Shown: positions 26,639-37,000, counted from the stretch's first letter. The stretch is 64,000 nucleotides of DNA from Actinomarinicola tropica (GCF_009650215.1 NZ_CP045851.1:1-64000), one strand, 5' to 3'. Made by a program: numbers and translations. The notes: generated from the sequence alone by a model not told the origin.

Positions 26639-28884
26639 CGGTGCCGCTCGCCACGCGCCTGCGTCCGGGGCGGGCCGACCTGGTCGACCTGGCGTTCAGC
26701 GCCGTCCTCGCGGCGCTCGGCGTCGTCGGCTTCCGCACGGTGTTCGCCGGCGGCGAGGAGCTCGTCGTCGGGCTCCCGGCGGTGGTGCTCGGCGTCGCGC
26801 TCGGCTACGTGGTGGTCCGGACCCGCCTGCCCGTCCTCGTCGCCTTCGCCGCCTCGATCGTCGTCCTGACGGTGCTCAGCGGACCCCTCGCGCTGCGCCA
26901 CCGGGCGCTCGGCGGCGTGCTCCCCTCGCTCGACGCCGCGTCCGGCCTCGCCGACGGGATCGTCAACGGCTGGATCCGGCTCCTCACCACGCTGCCCCCG
27001 GCGGGGCAGGCCGGCGACCTCCTCGCGATCCCGTACGTCTGCGGGTTCGCCGGCGGGCTGCTCGCCGCCGCGCTGGCCGTCCGCTTCTCGCGGAAGGTCT
27101 GGTGCGTGCTCCCGCCCTCGGCCGTGCTGGTCCTCAGCGTCCTCATGGGCACGAAGCGGCCCGCGTCGCTGCTGCTGCAGGGAGTCGTGTTCGGCGCCCT
27201 CACGATCACCTGGGTGAGCCTCCGCCACCACCGCGGCCGTGCCGTCAACCAGGCGCCGCCGTCCCGGTCACGGCTCGTCACCGCCGCCGGCCTGGTGGTG
27301 CTCGCCGCGCTCGGCGGCGTCGTCGTGGGACCCCGGCTGCCCGGTGCCGACGCCGACGACCGGTTCATCCTGCGCGACGAGGTCGAGCCCCCGTTCGACC
27401 CCCTCACCGAGCCGAGCCCGCTCGCCGCGTACCGCAACTACACCGACCAGGACGAGCGCACCGACGAGATCCTCACCGTGCGGGGCCTGCCGGACGGCGC
27501 CCGCATCCGCATCGCGTCGATGGACGCCTACAGCGGCACCGAGTGGGAGGCGACGGGGTCCGGGTCGGTCCTCGCCGGCGAGTACCTGCGCGTCGGCGCC
27601 GCGATCCCCGACGAGGGCCTCGGCGTCGAGGTCGACGTGTCGGTGGAGGTGCACGAGCCGGAGGGGGTCTGGGTCCCCCTCGCCGGCGACGTGACCCGCC
27701 TCGACTTCGACGGTCCGCGCGGCGACGAGCTGGACGACGCCGTCCGCGTCTCGATCCAGACCGACACCGCCGCCGTGCCCGGCCGCCTCCGGCCCGGTGA
27801 CCGCTACACGTTCAGCGCCCGCTTCGTCGACCTGCCGTCGGCCGACGTCCTCGTCGAGAGCCCGCTCGATCCGCGGTTCCGGCGCGAGGAGGCGGCGGAC
27901 GTGCCGCAGGAGTTCATCAGCCGGGCCGCGGACTGGGCCGGGGACCAGCCGACTGCGTTCGGCGAGGTGCTCGCCATCGCCGAGGGCCTGAGGACGGAGG
28001 GCGCCTACACCGACGGTGGACCGGAGGCGAACCCGGTGAGCCCGCCGGGGCACAGCCTCCGCCGGCTCCTCGACTTCATCGGCGTCGAGCAGCCCTTCGG
28101 CAACGGCGAGCAGTTCGCGGCGGCGCAGGGCCTCCTCGCCCAGGCCCGGGGGATCCCCGTGCGCGTGGTCATGGGGTTCCACAACGAGCGGGGCGAGGAC
28201 GAGATCACCTTCCGCGGCGAGGACATCGAGGCGTGGATCGAGGTGCCCGTCGCCGGCTACGGCTGGGTGGCGGTCGACGGCACCCCGCCCGAGGACCAGC
28301 TTCCCGACCCCCTGAAGCAGCCCCGATCGCTCACGGAGAACCCGGAGCCGCAGCCGCCGCCGCCGACCACCATCCCGCCGCCGACGTCGATCCCCGACGA
28401 GCTCGATCCCGAGGAGCCCGAGGAGGAGGACGAGGACGACGAGGCGGGCAGCGGCCTCCCCGGCTGGCTGCTCGTCGCCGTCGCCGTGCTCGCCGTGCCC
28501 GCCCTGCTGCTCGGCCTTCCCGCCCTGGCGATCGTCCTCCTGAAGGGACGTCGACGCCGTCGTCGTCGCACGACCGGGAGCTCGGTGGACCGGGTCGTCG
28601 GCTCGTTCAGCGAGCTCGTGGACCTGACGCGCGATGCGGGCGGGGCGGTGCCGCCGCGCGCCACCCGGAACGAGCAGTCGAAGGTCATGGGCTCCGCCGG
28701 CGCGACGACGCTGGCGCGCCGGGCCGATGCCGCGGTGTTCGGGCAGCGCGAGCCGACCCCCGCCGAGGTCGACGCCGCGTGGGAGGAGCTCGCCTCGGCC
28801 GAGGGCGCGCTGCGCGCCGAGATGGGTCGCGGCCAGCGCCTGCGGACCGCCGTCAACCTGACGTCCCTGCGGCCGATGCGATGA
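26635..28884 (+). CDS. TgpA-type transglutaminase-fold membrane protein, catalytic Cys and His missing
   Basis: A 749-aa protein. The N-terminal 240 residues contain about six TM helices, the middle is an outer domain, a transglutaminase-like core spans about 470-565, one TM lies near 610-637, and a cytoplasmic tail follows. In active relatives the core reads G-x-C-x-x-F-A and D-x-H-A-W. Here the corresponding segments are FGNGEQFAAA and EDIEAWIEV, so the nucleophilic Cys is Gly and the catalytic His is Glu; only the Asp (VAVDGTPPE) remains. It should be a pseudoenzyme or binding domain. It is coupled to DUF58 and is the tgm equivalent of PFNA clusters. Confidence 0.88.
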   Translation: MTVPLATRLRPGRADLVDLAFSAVLAALGVVGFRTVFAGGEELVVGLPAVVLGVALGYVVVRTRLPVLVAFAASIVVLTVLSGPLALRHRALGGVLPSLDAASGLADGIVNGWIRLLTTLPPAGQAGDLLAIPYVCGFAGGLLAAALAVRFSRKVWCVLPPSAVLVLSVLMGTKRPASLLLQGVVFGALTITWVSLRHHRGRAVNQAPPSRSRLVTAAGLVVLAALGGVVVGPRLPGADADDRFILRDEVEPPFDPLTEPSPLAAYRNYTDQDERTDEILTVRGLPDGARIRIASMDAYSGTEWEATGSGSVLAGEYLRVGAAIPDEGLGVEVDVSVEVHEPEGVWVPLAGDVTRLDFDGPRGDELDDAVRVSIQTDTAAVPGRLRPGDRYTFSARFVDLPSADVLVESPLDPRFRREEAADVPQEFISRAADWAGDQPTAFGEVLAIAEGLRTEGAYTDGGPEANPVSPPGHSLRRLLDFIGVEQPFGNGEQFAAAQGLLAQARGIPVRVVMGFHNERGEDEITFRGEDIEAWIEVPVAGYGWVAVDGTPPEDQLPDPLKQPRSLTENPEPQPPPPTTIPPPTSIPDELDPEEPEEEDEDDEAGSGLPGWLLVAVAVLAVPALLLGLPALAIVLLKGRRRRRRRTTGSSVDRVVGSFSELVDLTRDAGGAVPPRATRNEQSKVMGSAGATTLARRADAAVFGQREPTPAEVDAAWEELASAEGALRAEMGRGQRLRTAVNLTSLRPMR

Positions 28885-28903
28885 GCGCCGGGAGGGTCGC
28901 CCC

Positions 28904-31900
28904 GTGCAGCTGATGCTCCGCGTCGAGTCCGAGGGGACCTCGAGGGCGACCGACGTCGTCGCCGTCGTCGAGGCAAACCACACGATCGACGAGCTGCGGC
29001 GGGCCCTCGTCGCCCACCCTGGCATCGGTCCGGGGTCGTCGCTGCTCCGACAGGCGACGGGACGGGTGCTCGACCCCGCCGCCACGCTGAGCGAGGTCGG
29101 CCTCGTGTCGGGGGAGGTGGTCGTCCTCACCGAGCGGCGGGTCGACAGCGGGGACGCCCGGCCCTCGGCGCTCGTCCGGATCGAGGCCGTCGGCGGCCCG
29201 GCCTCGGGCTGGCGCGCCGAGCTCGCGCCCGGCACCTACACGCTCGGCCGACCGTGGAGCCGGGCCGAGTCGGACCCCGCCTACCGCGCCATCCCCGACG
29301 CGGCGATCTCGCGCGCCCACGTGCAGGTCACGGTCGCCGAGGACCTGACCGTCACGATCGTCGAGAGCCCCGAGGCCACCAACCCCCTGCTCGTGGACGG
29401 GCAGCCGGTCGACGGCCCGGTGGCGGTGGGGCTCGGCACCGAGCTGCGGCTCGGCGACTCCGTCCTCGCGTGCCACCCGGTCGATGCCCTCCCGGAGGCC
29501 CGCATCGACCAGCTGGGCCAGGTGGCGTTCCACCGGACGCCGCTCCGGCCGGCTCGTCCGGTCGAGGTCACGCTCCCTCCGATCAACAAGGTGCCCGCAG
29601 CACCCGAACCCCCGCGGTTCTCGTGGATGACCATGGCAGCCCCCGCCGTCGGCGGCCTGCTGATGGCGGTGGTCATGCAGCGTCCGCAGTTCCTGTTCTT
29701 CGCCCTGCTCTCGCCGCTCATGGCGGTGGCGAACCACTTCGAGAACAAGCGGCGCAACCGTGACCGTGCCGTGCGCGACCTGGCGACCTTCGAGACCCGC
29801 CTGGCCGAGCGCACCGAGGCCTACGCCGCGGCCTACGCCGAGGAGGAGACGGCCCGGCTGGCCGCGGCACCCGACATCGCCGACCTGCGCCGGCGGGCCG
29901 AGCGCCGCGACCGGTCGCTGTGGTCGCGGGGGCGGGACATCCCCGAGTTCCTGACGCTGCGCGTCGGGACGGGTGCGGTGGCGTCGCTCATCACCGCGGA
30001 GCACTCGTCGGAGGGCGACCCGGAGCTCGTCGCCCGGCTCGAGGAGTTGGAGGACCGCTACCGCGGCTTCGAGCGGATGCCGGTGACCGTGCCGCTCCAG
30101 GAGCTCGGCGTGATGGGCGTGCACGGCCCGCGCCGGGAGGTCGCGTCGCTCGCGAAGGCCCTCCTGATCCAGGCCGTGTGCCTGCACAGCCCCGAGGACC
30201 TCGTCGTCGCCGCCGCGGCCTCGACGGAGATGGACCTCGCCAGCTGGTTGCGGTGGGTGCCGCACACCCACGCCACGGGCTCGCCGATCGGCGGGCCGCA
30301 CCTGGCGACCGATCGACGTTCGACCGACCAGCTCCTCCAGGCGGTCATCGACGTGGCCGAGTTCCGCGAGGCCAGCACCGAGCACGGCGTCGACCGCCGG
30401 TGGCCCTGGGTGCTGCTGGTGCTCGACCGCCTCATCGACCCCGATCCCCGCCTGGTGGCCCAGCTCCTCGACCGGTGCCCCGAGGTGGGCATCTCGGTGC
30501 TCTGGCTGAGCGACACCGCCGACCGGGTCCCGCCCCAGTGCCGCGTGGTCGCCGAGCTCGCCGATCGGCTGGAGGTGGGCGCGGAGCAGCTCTCGAAGAT
30601 GTGGTTCACCGACCCCGAGACGCCCACCAGCTGGTTCTCGGCCGACGGCGTCGACCGATCGCTGCCCGACCTGGTCGCGCGGGCGCTCGCCCCGCTGCGC
30701 GACGCGTCGTCCACGAGCTCCACGTCGTCGATCCCCCGGGTCGTGCCGCTCTTCGCCGCCCACGGCGTCGACGACGTCACGCCGGCGTGGATCCAGCAGG
30801 AGTGGGCGGTCGATCGCCGGGGCGAGGGGGGGTACGCGATCGAGACCGTCGTCGGCACCGGCGCCGACGGACCGCTGCGGCTCGACATGGTGTCCGACGG
30901 ACCTCACGGGCTCATCGGCGGCACCTCCGGCGCGGGCAAGAGCGAGCTCATCCAGTCGCTCGTGGCCGGGCTCGTCGCCTTCCAGTCGCCGCGCGACGTG
31001 GCCCTGATGTTCATCGACTTCAAGGGCGGGTCGGCGAGCGAGGTGTTCAAGGACCTTCCCCACATCGCCGGGCGGGTCACCGACCTCGACGAGTCGCTGG
31101 CCCTGCGGGCCCAGGTCTCGCTGCGGGCCGAGCTGCGGCGGCGGGTCGCGCTCTTCAGCGAGCTGGCCGCCAAGGACATGGCGGAGATGCGTCGGCTCCA
31201 CCCCGACCAGGCGCCGCCGTCGCTCGTGATCGTCATCGACGAGTTCGCCACCCTCGTGAAGCAGCTGCCCGACTTCGTCGCCGACATCATCGACATCGCC
31301 CAGCGGGGTCGCAGCTACGGCGTCCACCTCATCCTCGCCACGCAGCGTCCCTCGGCGTCGGTCGACGACAACATCCTCGCCAACACGAACCTGCGGATCT
31401 CGCTGCGGATGCTCGACCGGGCGGAGTCGATGAGCATCCTCAACGCGCCCGACGCGGCCGAGATCCCCGTGCCGCTGAAGGGACGGTCGATCGCCCGCCT
31501 CGGCCCCGGCAACCTGGTCGAGTTCCAGTCGGCGTACTGCAGCGCGCCGCTGGCGACGACGAGCGGACGCCCCCCGATCGAGATCCTCCCGCTCGGGCTC
31601 GACGGCACGATCGACGCCGCGTCCCGCCCGGCGGTGAGCACGCCGGGCGGGCCCGAGCCGCGCACGCAGCTCGACGCGCTGATCGACGCCATCCGCGCCC
31701 TCGGCCACCCCCCGGTCCGCCAGATCTGGAACGAGCTGCTCCCGGAGCAGCTGCCGTTCACCACCGTCGACGCCATGCGGCGGGTCCCCGGCTACGAGCG
31801 CGACCCGGGACGGCTCGTCCTGCTCGGCGCCGCCGACGACCCCGCGAACCAGCGCCAGCACGCCAGCGTGGTCGACCTGGCGAGCGGCGGGGGCCTGCTC

Positions 31901-33259
31901 GTGATCGGCACCGGCGGTTCGGGCAAGACGACGGTCCTCCGCACGGCGGCGGCGAGCGCCTCGCTCGACGACATGCGCAGCGGCGGAGGCCACGTGGCCC
32001 TCTTCGTCCTCGACTTCTCGTCGGGGGAGCTGCGATCGCTCACCGCCCTCCCGCAGTGCTGCGGCGTCGGCACGCTCGACGACCTCGAGGCCACCACGCG
32101 GATCATCGAGACCCTCGACGCCGAGGTGGCTCGCCGCCGGGCCCTGCCGTCGGATGCTCCCGGCTCGGAGCGGGGCCCCACCGTCCTCCTGCTCGTCGAC
32201 GGCTACGCCAACCTGATCGAGGCGCTCCAGAACACCCGTGGGGGCCAGGAGCAGACGTCGGACCAGTGGCTCTCGTCGTTCCACCGCGTCGTGCTCGACG
32301 GCCGGCAGGTCGGCGTCCACGCGGTGATGACCGCCGACCGGGCCGGAGCGGTGCGCAGCGCGATCTTCGCCAGCATGACCCGCCGCCTCGTCCTCCGGCA
32401 GGTCGACCCCGCGGAGACCAACGCCCTCGGCGTGCCGAGCACCCAGTCGTTCGGTCCCGGTGCCGGGTACCTCGACGGCCTGCGCATCCAGGTCGCGACG
32501 CTGGGCGGGCCCGACGTCGACGAGGCGACGGCGCTCGCGTCGTTCGCCGGGATCATCGACGTGTCGCCGCCGGACCTGCTCGGGGCGCCGCTGCCGGCGA
32601 CGATCCCGCGTCCGGCGCGCCCGCCCCGGCGCGGGGCGCGCGACGGCGTCGTCGGGATCGCCGACATCTCCGGCGACGAGGTGCCGTTCGACCTGACCAA
32701 CCTCGACGTGCTCGTCACCGGGCCGCCGCAGTCGGGCAAGTCGTGGGCGCTGCGGTCGATGGCCGAGCAGGTCGAGGCCGCCGGCGCCACCGTCTACGCG
32801 ATCGGCGCCGAGGACTCGGGCCTGCGGCGCTTCCCCTGGGCGGCGTGCGCGTGGGGCGCCGCCGACGCCCAGACGCTCCTCGGCACGATGAAGGCCGAGC
32901 TCGAGTTCCCCGGCCGGGAGGCGGTCGTCGTGATCGACGACCTCGACCTGCTCGAGGGGCCGGCGTTCGACGGAGCGGTGATGGGGCTGGGCCCCAACCG
33001 GTCGATCCGCTTCCTCGGGTCGTCGACCTCGTTCGGGTACTCGAACAACGAGGTCGTGAAGCGGGTGCGGGCGGCCCGCCAGGTCCTGTACCTGCAGCCG
33101 TCGAGCTCCCGCGAGGTGGCCGAGACCATCGGCGTGATGCGCCTGCCGCTCCTCCGGCTCGGGCTCCAGATGCCACCCGGACGTGGGATGTTCGTCCGCA
33201 ACCGGGTGCCCACGGTCGTCCAGACCTACCTGCCCGACGGCGTCCACGCCGAGGGCTGA
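28904..33259 (+). CDS. EssC-like type VII secretion ATPase: ubiquitin-like, FHA, three FtsK/SpoIIIE domains
   Basis: A 1451-aa protein with an N-terminal ubiquitin-like domain (1-80, YukD-type), an FHA domain (85-190, TLGRPWS and ISRAHVQV), two TM helices (238-282), and three P-loop ATPase modules. Their Walker A motifs are GGTSGAGKSE (about 671), GTGGSGKTT (about 1002) and GPPQSGKSW (about 1273). Walker B DEFATL near 776 and LATQRPS make the first module look active. FHA plus TM plus three ATPases in one chain is the Firmicute EssC plan; actinobacterial EccC lacks FHA. It would power export of the neighbouring WXG100 and RHS proteins. GTG 28904 has GGAGG at 28891. Confidence 0.92.
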   Translation: MQLMLRVESEGTSRATDVVAVVEANHTIDELRRALVAHPGIGPGSSLLRQATGRVLDPAATLSEVGLVSGEVVVLTERRVDSGDARPSALVRIEAVGGPASGWRAELAPGTYTLGRPWSRAESDPAYRAIPDAAISRAHVQVTVAEDLTVTIVESPEATNPLLVDGQPVDGPVAVGLGTELRLGDSVLACHPVDALPEARIDQLGQVAFHRTPLRPARPVEVTLPPINKVPAAPEPPRFSWMTMAAPAVGGLLMAVVMQRPQFLFFALLSPLMAVANHFENKRRNRDRAVRDLATFETRLAERTEAYAAAYAEEETARLAAAPDIADLRRRAERRDRSLWSRGRDIPEFLTLRVGTGAVASLITAEHSSEGDPELVARLEELEDRYRGFERMPVTVPLQELGVMGVHGPRREVASLAKALLIQAVCLHSPEDLVVAAAASTEMDLASWLRWVPHTHATGSPIGGPHLATDRRSTDQLLQAVIDVAEFREASTEHGVDRRWPWVLLVLDRLIDPDPRLVAQLLDRCPEVGISVLWLSDTADRVPPQCRVVAELADRLEVGAEQLSKMWFTDPETPTSWFSADGVDRSLPDLVARALAPLRDASSTSSTSSIPRVVPLFAAHGVDDVTPAWIQQEWAVDRRGEGGYAIETVVGTGADGPLRLDMVSDGPHGLIGGTSGAGKSELIQSLVAGLVAFQSPRDVALMFIDFKGGSASEVFKDLPHIAGRVTDLDESLALRAQVSLRAELRRRVALFSELAAKDMAEMRRLHPDQAPPSLVIVIDEFATLVKQLPDFVADIIDIAQRGRSYGVHLILATQRPSASVDDNILANTNLRISLRMLDRAESMSILNAPDAAEIPVPLKGRSIARLGPGNLVEFQSAYCSAPLATTSGRPPIEILPLGLDGTIDAASRPAVSTPGGPEPRTQLDALIDAIRALGHPPVRQIWNELLPEQLPFTTVDAMRRVPGYERDPGRLVLLGAADDPANQRQHASVVDLASGGGLLVIGTGGSGKTTVLRTAAASASLDDMRSGGGHVALFVLDFSSGELRSLTALPQCCGVGTLDDLEATTRIIETLDAEVARRRALPSDAPGSERGPTVLLLVDGYANLIEALQNTRGGQEQTSDQWLSSFHRVVLDGRQVGVHAVMTADRAGAVRSAIFASMTRRLVLRQVDPAETNALGVPSTQSFGPGAGYLDGLRIQVATLGGPDVDEATALASFAGIIDVSPPDLLGAPLPATIPRPARPPRRGARDGVVGIADISGDEVPFDLTNLDVLVTGPPQSGKSWALRSMAEQVEAAGATVYAIGAEDSGLRRFPWAACAWGAADAQTLLGTMKAELEFPGREAVVVIDDLDLLEGPAFDGAVMGLGPNRSIRFLGSSTSFGYSNNEVVKRVRAARQVLYLQPSSSREVAETIGVMRLPLLRLGLQMPPGRGMFVRNRVPTVVQTYLPDGVHAEG

Positions 33260-33285
33260 CCCGGGGCGCGCGGCGCACGGCGCGA

Positions 33286-33303
33286 GGGGGGAGTTGTCCC
33301 CCC
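33286..33303. promoter_or_regulatory. 18-bp palindrome before WXG100 copy 1
   Basis: GGGGGGAG-TT-GTCCCCCC lies 26 nt after the EssC-like stop. It has the same arms as 17372-17389. The candidate -10 TAGGTT begins 34 nt downstream at 33337. It may be an operator; as RNA it could also form a hairpin terminating the EssC transcript. Confidence 0.5.
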
Positions 33304-33336
33304 GTGGTGGGGGTTCTCGGTGTGGGGGGTGGTTGT

Positions 33337-33342
33337 TAGGTT
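33337..33342 (+). promoter_or_regulatory. Candidate -10 of WXG100 copy 1
   Basis: TAGGTT fits TANNNT, 34 nt from the palindrome edge. It would give a leader of about 53 nt before GTG 33402. There is no clear -35. The same element recurs at 38780-38785 in copy 2. Confidence 0.45.
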
Positions 33343-33401
33343 CGCCGCTGTTGGTGCTGTTGGTCGTCGTTCCCGGTGGTGCCGGGGTGAGGAGTGGTGT
33401 G

Positions 33402-33989
33402 GTGTCGGATGTGCGTGTGAACCCGCCGTCGGTGCGGGCCTACGGTCAGTCGGCTCAGGAGATGTTCGGGTCGATCCGGACGTCGTTGGAGGCGTTGGTG
33501 TCCGATGCGGTGTCGGTGGACTACTACGGGCCGAACGCGGTGGCGTTCAAGACCAAGTGCGGGCAGTTGGCGACGGAGCTGGCGAACGCGTTGACCCAGG
33601 ACATGACCAAGATCGCCGATGCGGTGCGGTCGACGACGTCGAACATCGCGGCGTCGTTGGGTGGTGGTCCGGTGGACATCGCGTTCAACGGGTCGACGAT
33701 CTCGGCGCCGGCGGTGCCGGCGGGTGATGAGTCGGTGGGGGCGAACCTGCCGGCTCTGGAGGGGATGAAGTCGACGGCGTCGTCGCACTTCTCGGCGATC
33801 TCCGAGCAGTTCTCGAACCACTTGTCGGCGTTGCAGAACACCGATTGGGTGGGGACGGCGAAGGACAACGCGGTGGGGGCGGTGTCGGGGTTCACGAGCT
33901 CGGCGCAGTCCAAGGTGCAGGAGGCCAACACCGAGATGGCCACCTACATCGACAAGCAGATCGACGAGATCAACAAGGCCAACAAGTAG
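33402..33989 (+). CDS. Tandem WXG100-like secretion substrate, copy 1
   Basis: A 195-aa, nearly all-helical protein made of two WXG100-size halves. The first carries DYYGPNA at its turn in place of WxG, and the second has the proper motif in TDWVGTAKDNAV near residue 150. WXG100 proteins are small helical hairpins exported by type VII systems as dimers; a fused double hairpin would be a self-contained dimer. GTG 33402 follows GAGGAG (33389-33394) by 7 nt. Codons are strongly G-ending (GTG, TTG, GCG, TCG), unlike the C-ending neighbours. It lies after the secretion ATPase. A chaperone or structural role for the RHS protein is inferred. Confidence 0.82.
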   Translation: MSDVRVNPPSVRAYGQSAQEMFGSIRTSLEALVSDAVSVDYYGPNAVAFKTKCGQLATELANALTQDMTKIADAVRSTTSNIAASLGGGPVDIAFNGSTISAPAVPAGDESVGANLPALEGMKSTASSHFSAISEQFSNHLSALQNTDWVGTAKDNAVGAVSGFTSSAQSKVQEANTEMATYIDKQIDEINKANK

Positions 33990-34032
33990 GCCCCGCCCAC
34001 CCGCACCGCGACACGAGAGGCATCCCGGACAG

Positions 34033-37000
34033 ATGACGGTCACCAGCGCGAACCCCGTCGACCTCGCCACGTTCGTCGACGGCTCGTCCTCGGCGGTGTC
34101 GAGCGCGGCGACCCGGTTGGACACCGTGGCGGCGAAGGCCAACGCGGTGTCCGGCGCGTGCTCGTTCCAGCACCCCTCGACCCCGTCGCTCGCCGCCGCC
34201 GGTGAGCTGCTGCAGTCGTGGCAGACGAACGCCGACTTCGTCGCCACCGTGCGCGAGCAGCTCGTGCTCGCCAACCGCTTCGACGGGGACGGCGTCGTGT
34301 CGGTGGCGGCCGCCGACGTCGACGCCGCGCTCGCGGCACGGGGTCTGGACACCGCCCCGGGACCCATCGACGTCGCCGCGGTGGAGATGTTCGGGCAGCC
34401 GCCGTACTCCGGCTTCCGTGACGACCCGATCTGCATGGCGAACGGCAACTTCCTGCTGCGCGACGGCGACCTCGCCATGTACGGCGTGGCCGCCTCGCTC
34501 GCGGTCGTCCGGGCGTACAACTCGCTCGACCGCCGCGACGGCGTGTTCGGCCCCGGGTGGACGTCGCTCGTCGACGTGAGCCTGGCGGTCGAGGACGGGC
34601 GCGTCACCTTCCGCGGGCCGGACGGCGGCGGCAGCGTCTTCCACCGCTCGGCCGACGACGGCTCGTGGCTCGGCGGCCGTCGACGCGGCCACGAGCTGGT
34701 CGAGGCGGACTCGGGGTGGATCGTGCAGGAGGGGCGCGAGCGCAGCTGGCGCTTCGATGCCGACGGGTCCTGCACCGGGTTCACCGCGGTCGCCGCCGAG
34801 GTCGCGATCGATCGCACCGCGGAGCGGGTGCGCCTCACCGACGCCACCTCCGGCCGGTGGGTCGAGCACCGCATCGACCCGTCGCTCCGGCGCGTCGTGG
34901 AGGCCATCACGTCCGACGGGCGGACCGCGGCCTACCGCTACGACGGCGACGGCCGCCTCGTCGCGGTGGCACGACCCGACGGCGACGTCACCTACGCACA
35001 CGACGATTCCGGCTTCCTCGCCGAGGTCCGCGACGCCGACGGGATCCTCGTCTGCGCCAACGAGTACGACCGTGGCGGGCGGGTGCTGTCCCAGGTCGAC
35101 GGACGCGGTCGCACCACGAGCTACGAGTACCGCCCCGACGGGGTGTCGGTCGACGTCGCCGACGACGGTGGACCGCCGAACGTGATGGTCCACGACCGCC
35201 GCGGCCGCATGACCGCGATGATCGACGGTCTCGGCAACACGATGCGCATCGCGTACGACGACGACGACAACATCGTCCAGGTCGTCGATCGCACCGGGGC
35301 CATCACCCGCTTCTCCCACGACCTGCGGGGCAACCTCATCGCCCGCACCGACCCCGACGGCCTGCGCCACACCTGGGACCGGGACGAGCAGGACCGCGTC
35401 GTCGCCGACACCGACCGCGCCGGGGCGACGACCACCTACGAGTACGACGGCGACGACCGCGAGCCGAGCCGCGTGGTGTTCGCCGACGGCACCGAGCTCC
35501 ACGTCGAGCTCGGCCCCCTCGGCCTTCCCACGGGGGTCGTCGACGCCGACGGCGTGTCGATCCGCCTCGAGTGGAACCGCGACGGGCTCCTCGACGCGAT
35601 CGCCGACGGCCTCGGCAACCGCATCACGTTCGAGTACGACGCCGCCGGGCGCACGGTGGGCGTCGAGGCCCCCGAGGGCATCGCCGCCACCGTGGAGCTC
35701 GACGCCGCGGGCCGGGTCGTCGCGCTCCGCGACGGCGACGGGCTGCGCACCTTCGAGCACACCGCAGCCGGACGGCTGGCGGGCGGCCTGTCGGTCGCCG
35801 GTTCGCCCTGGCGTGCCGTGCGCGACGCCGCCGGCGACGTCGCCGCCCTCGCCGACGCCCGTGGCGTGCTCGTCGCCTACGAGCGCGACGCGGTGGGGCG
35901 CGCCGTGGCCACGACCGCGCCGGACGGCGGCCGCACGACCGTCGAGCACGATCCCCTCGGTCGGCAGGTCGTCACCATCGATCCGGCGGGAGGACGCACC
36001 GAGGTCGAGCTCGACCCCGAGGGTCGTCCCGTCCTCGTCACCGACCCGACGGGACGCACCTGGTCCCGCGACGTCGACGTCCTCGGCCGCACGACGATGT
36101 CGGTGGCTCCCGACGGGGCCACGACCCTCCTCAGCTACCACCCGAACGGCCAGCTCGCGACCCACACCGACCCGGCGGGGCACCAGTGGACCTACGACGT
36201 CGACCGCATGGGTCGCGTGGTGGCGGCCACCGATCCGGCCGGGCGCACCACCACGTACGGCTACACGCCAGGAGGGCGCCTGGCGGAGATCCGCAGCCCC
36301 CTCGGGCGCACCGAGCGGCGCGCGTACGACGCCGCGGGCCGCCTGGTCCGCATCGTCGAGCACGACGGCACCGAGGTGGTTCTCGAGCGGCGGGCCGACG
36401 GTGCCGTGGCTCGGGTGCGGCGCGACGGCGTGGTCAGCACGTTCGAGTACGACGTCGCCGGTCGCCTGGCCGCCATCGCCGGGCCGTTCGGTGCCTACAG
36501 CACCGAGCGGACGTCGGGCGTCGCGACCTCCGGCCTGAGCCACGGCGCCGCCGCCGCGGTGGTCGAGTACGACGACCGCGGCCTGCCCCTCCGGGTCACC
36601 GATCCGGCGGGCGTCGTCACCGAGGTCGAGCACGACGACGTCGGGCGGGTCGCCGCCTACACGACGGGCGACACGACCGCTCTCCTGGAGTGGGACGTCG
36701 CCGGGCACCTGGCCCGCGTCACCGACGCCTACGGGAGCAGCACGACGTTCGTGCGCGATGCCCGCGGCGCCGTCGAGCGCCTGATCGGGCCGGAGGGCTC
36801 CGAGATCGTCCGCTCGTTCGACGCCGCCGGTCGCCTCACGGGCGCGACGGACGCGGAGGGCACCCCGCTGCTCGACGTGGAGCACGACGCCAACGGCCGG
36901 ATGGTGGGGGCGACGGCCGGCGACGCCCTCCTGCGCATCCGTCGCGACGAGGTCGGCCGCCCGGTCGAGGTCGGAACCGATGCCGGCCGCGTCACCTACG

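Larger units (their letters stand above)
33287..33989 (+). repeat. Direct repeat copy 1 (promoter plus WXG100 gene)
   Basis: This 703-bp stretch matches 38730-39430 base for base apart from a 2-nt length difference in the leader (GTTGGTGCTG against GTTGGGTG). Identity stops exactly at the TAG stop codon, after which the flanks differ. The copies flank the RHS gene. Confidence 0.93.

Noticed and set aside
33183-33401. N-terminal extension of WXG100 copy 1 into the ATPase gene
   Set aside because: The extension would run through the coding end of the ATPase and the palindrome/promoter, and the equivalent extension differs in copy 2; GTG 33402 has a good ribosome site conserved in both.
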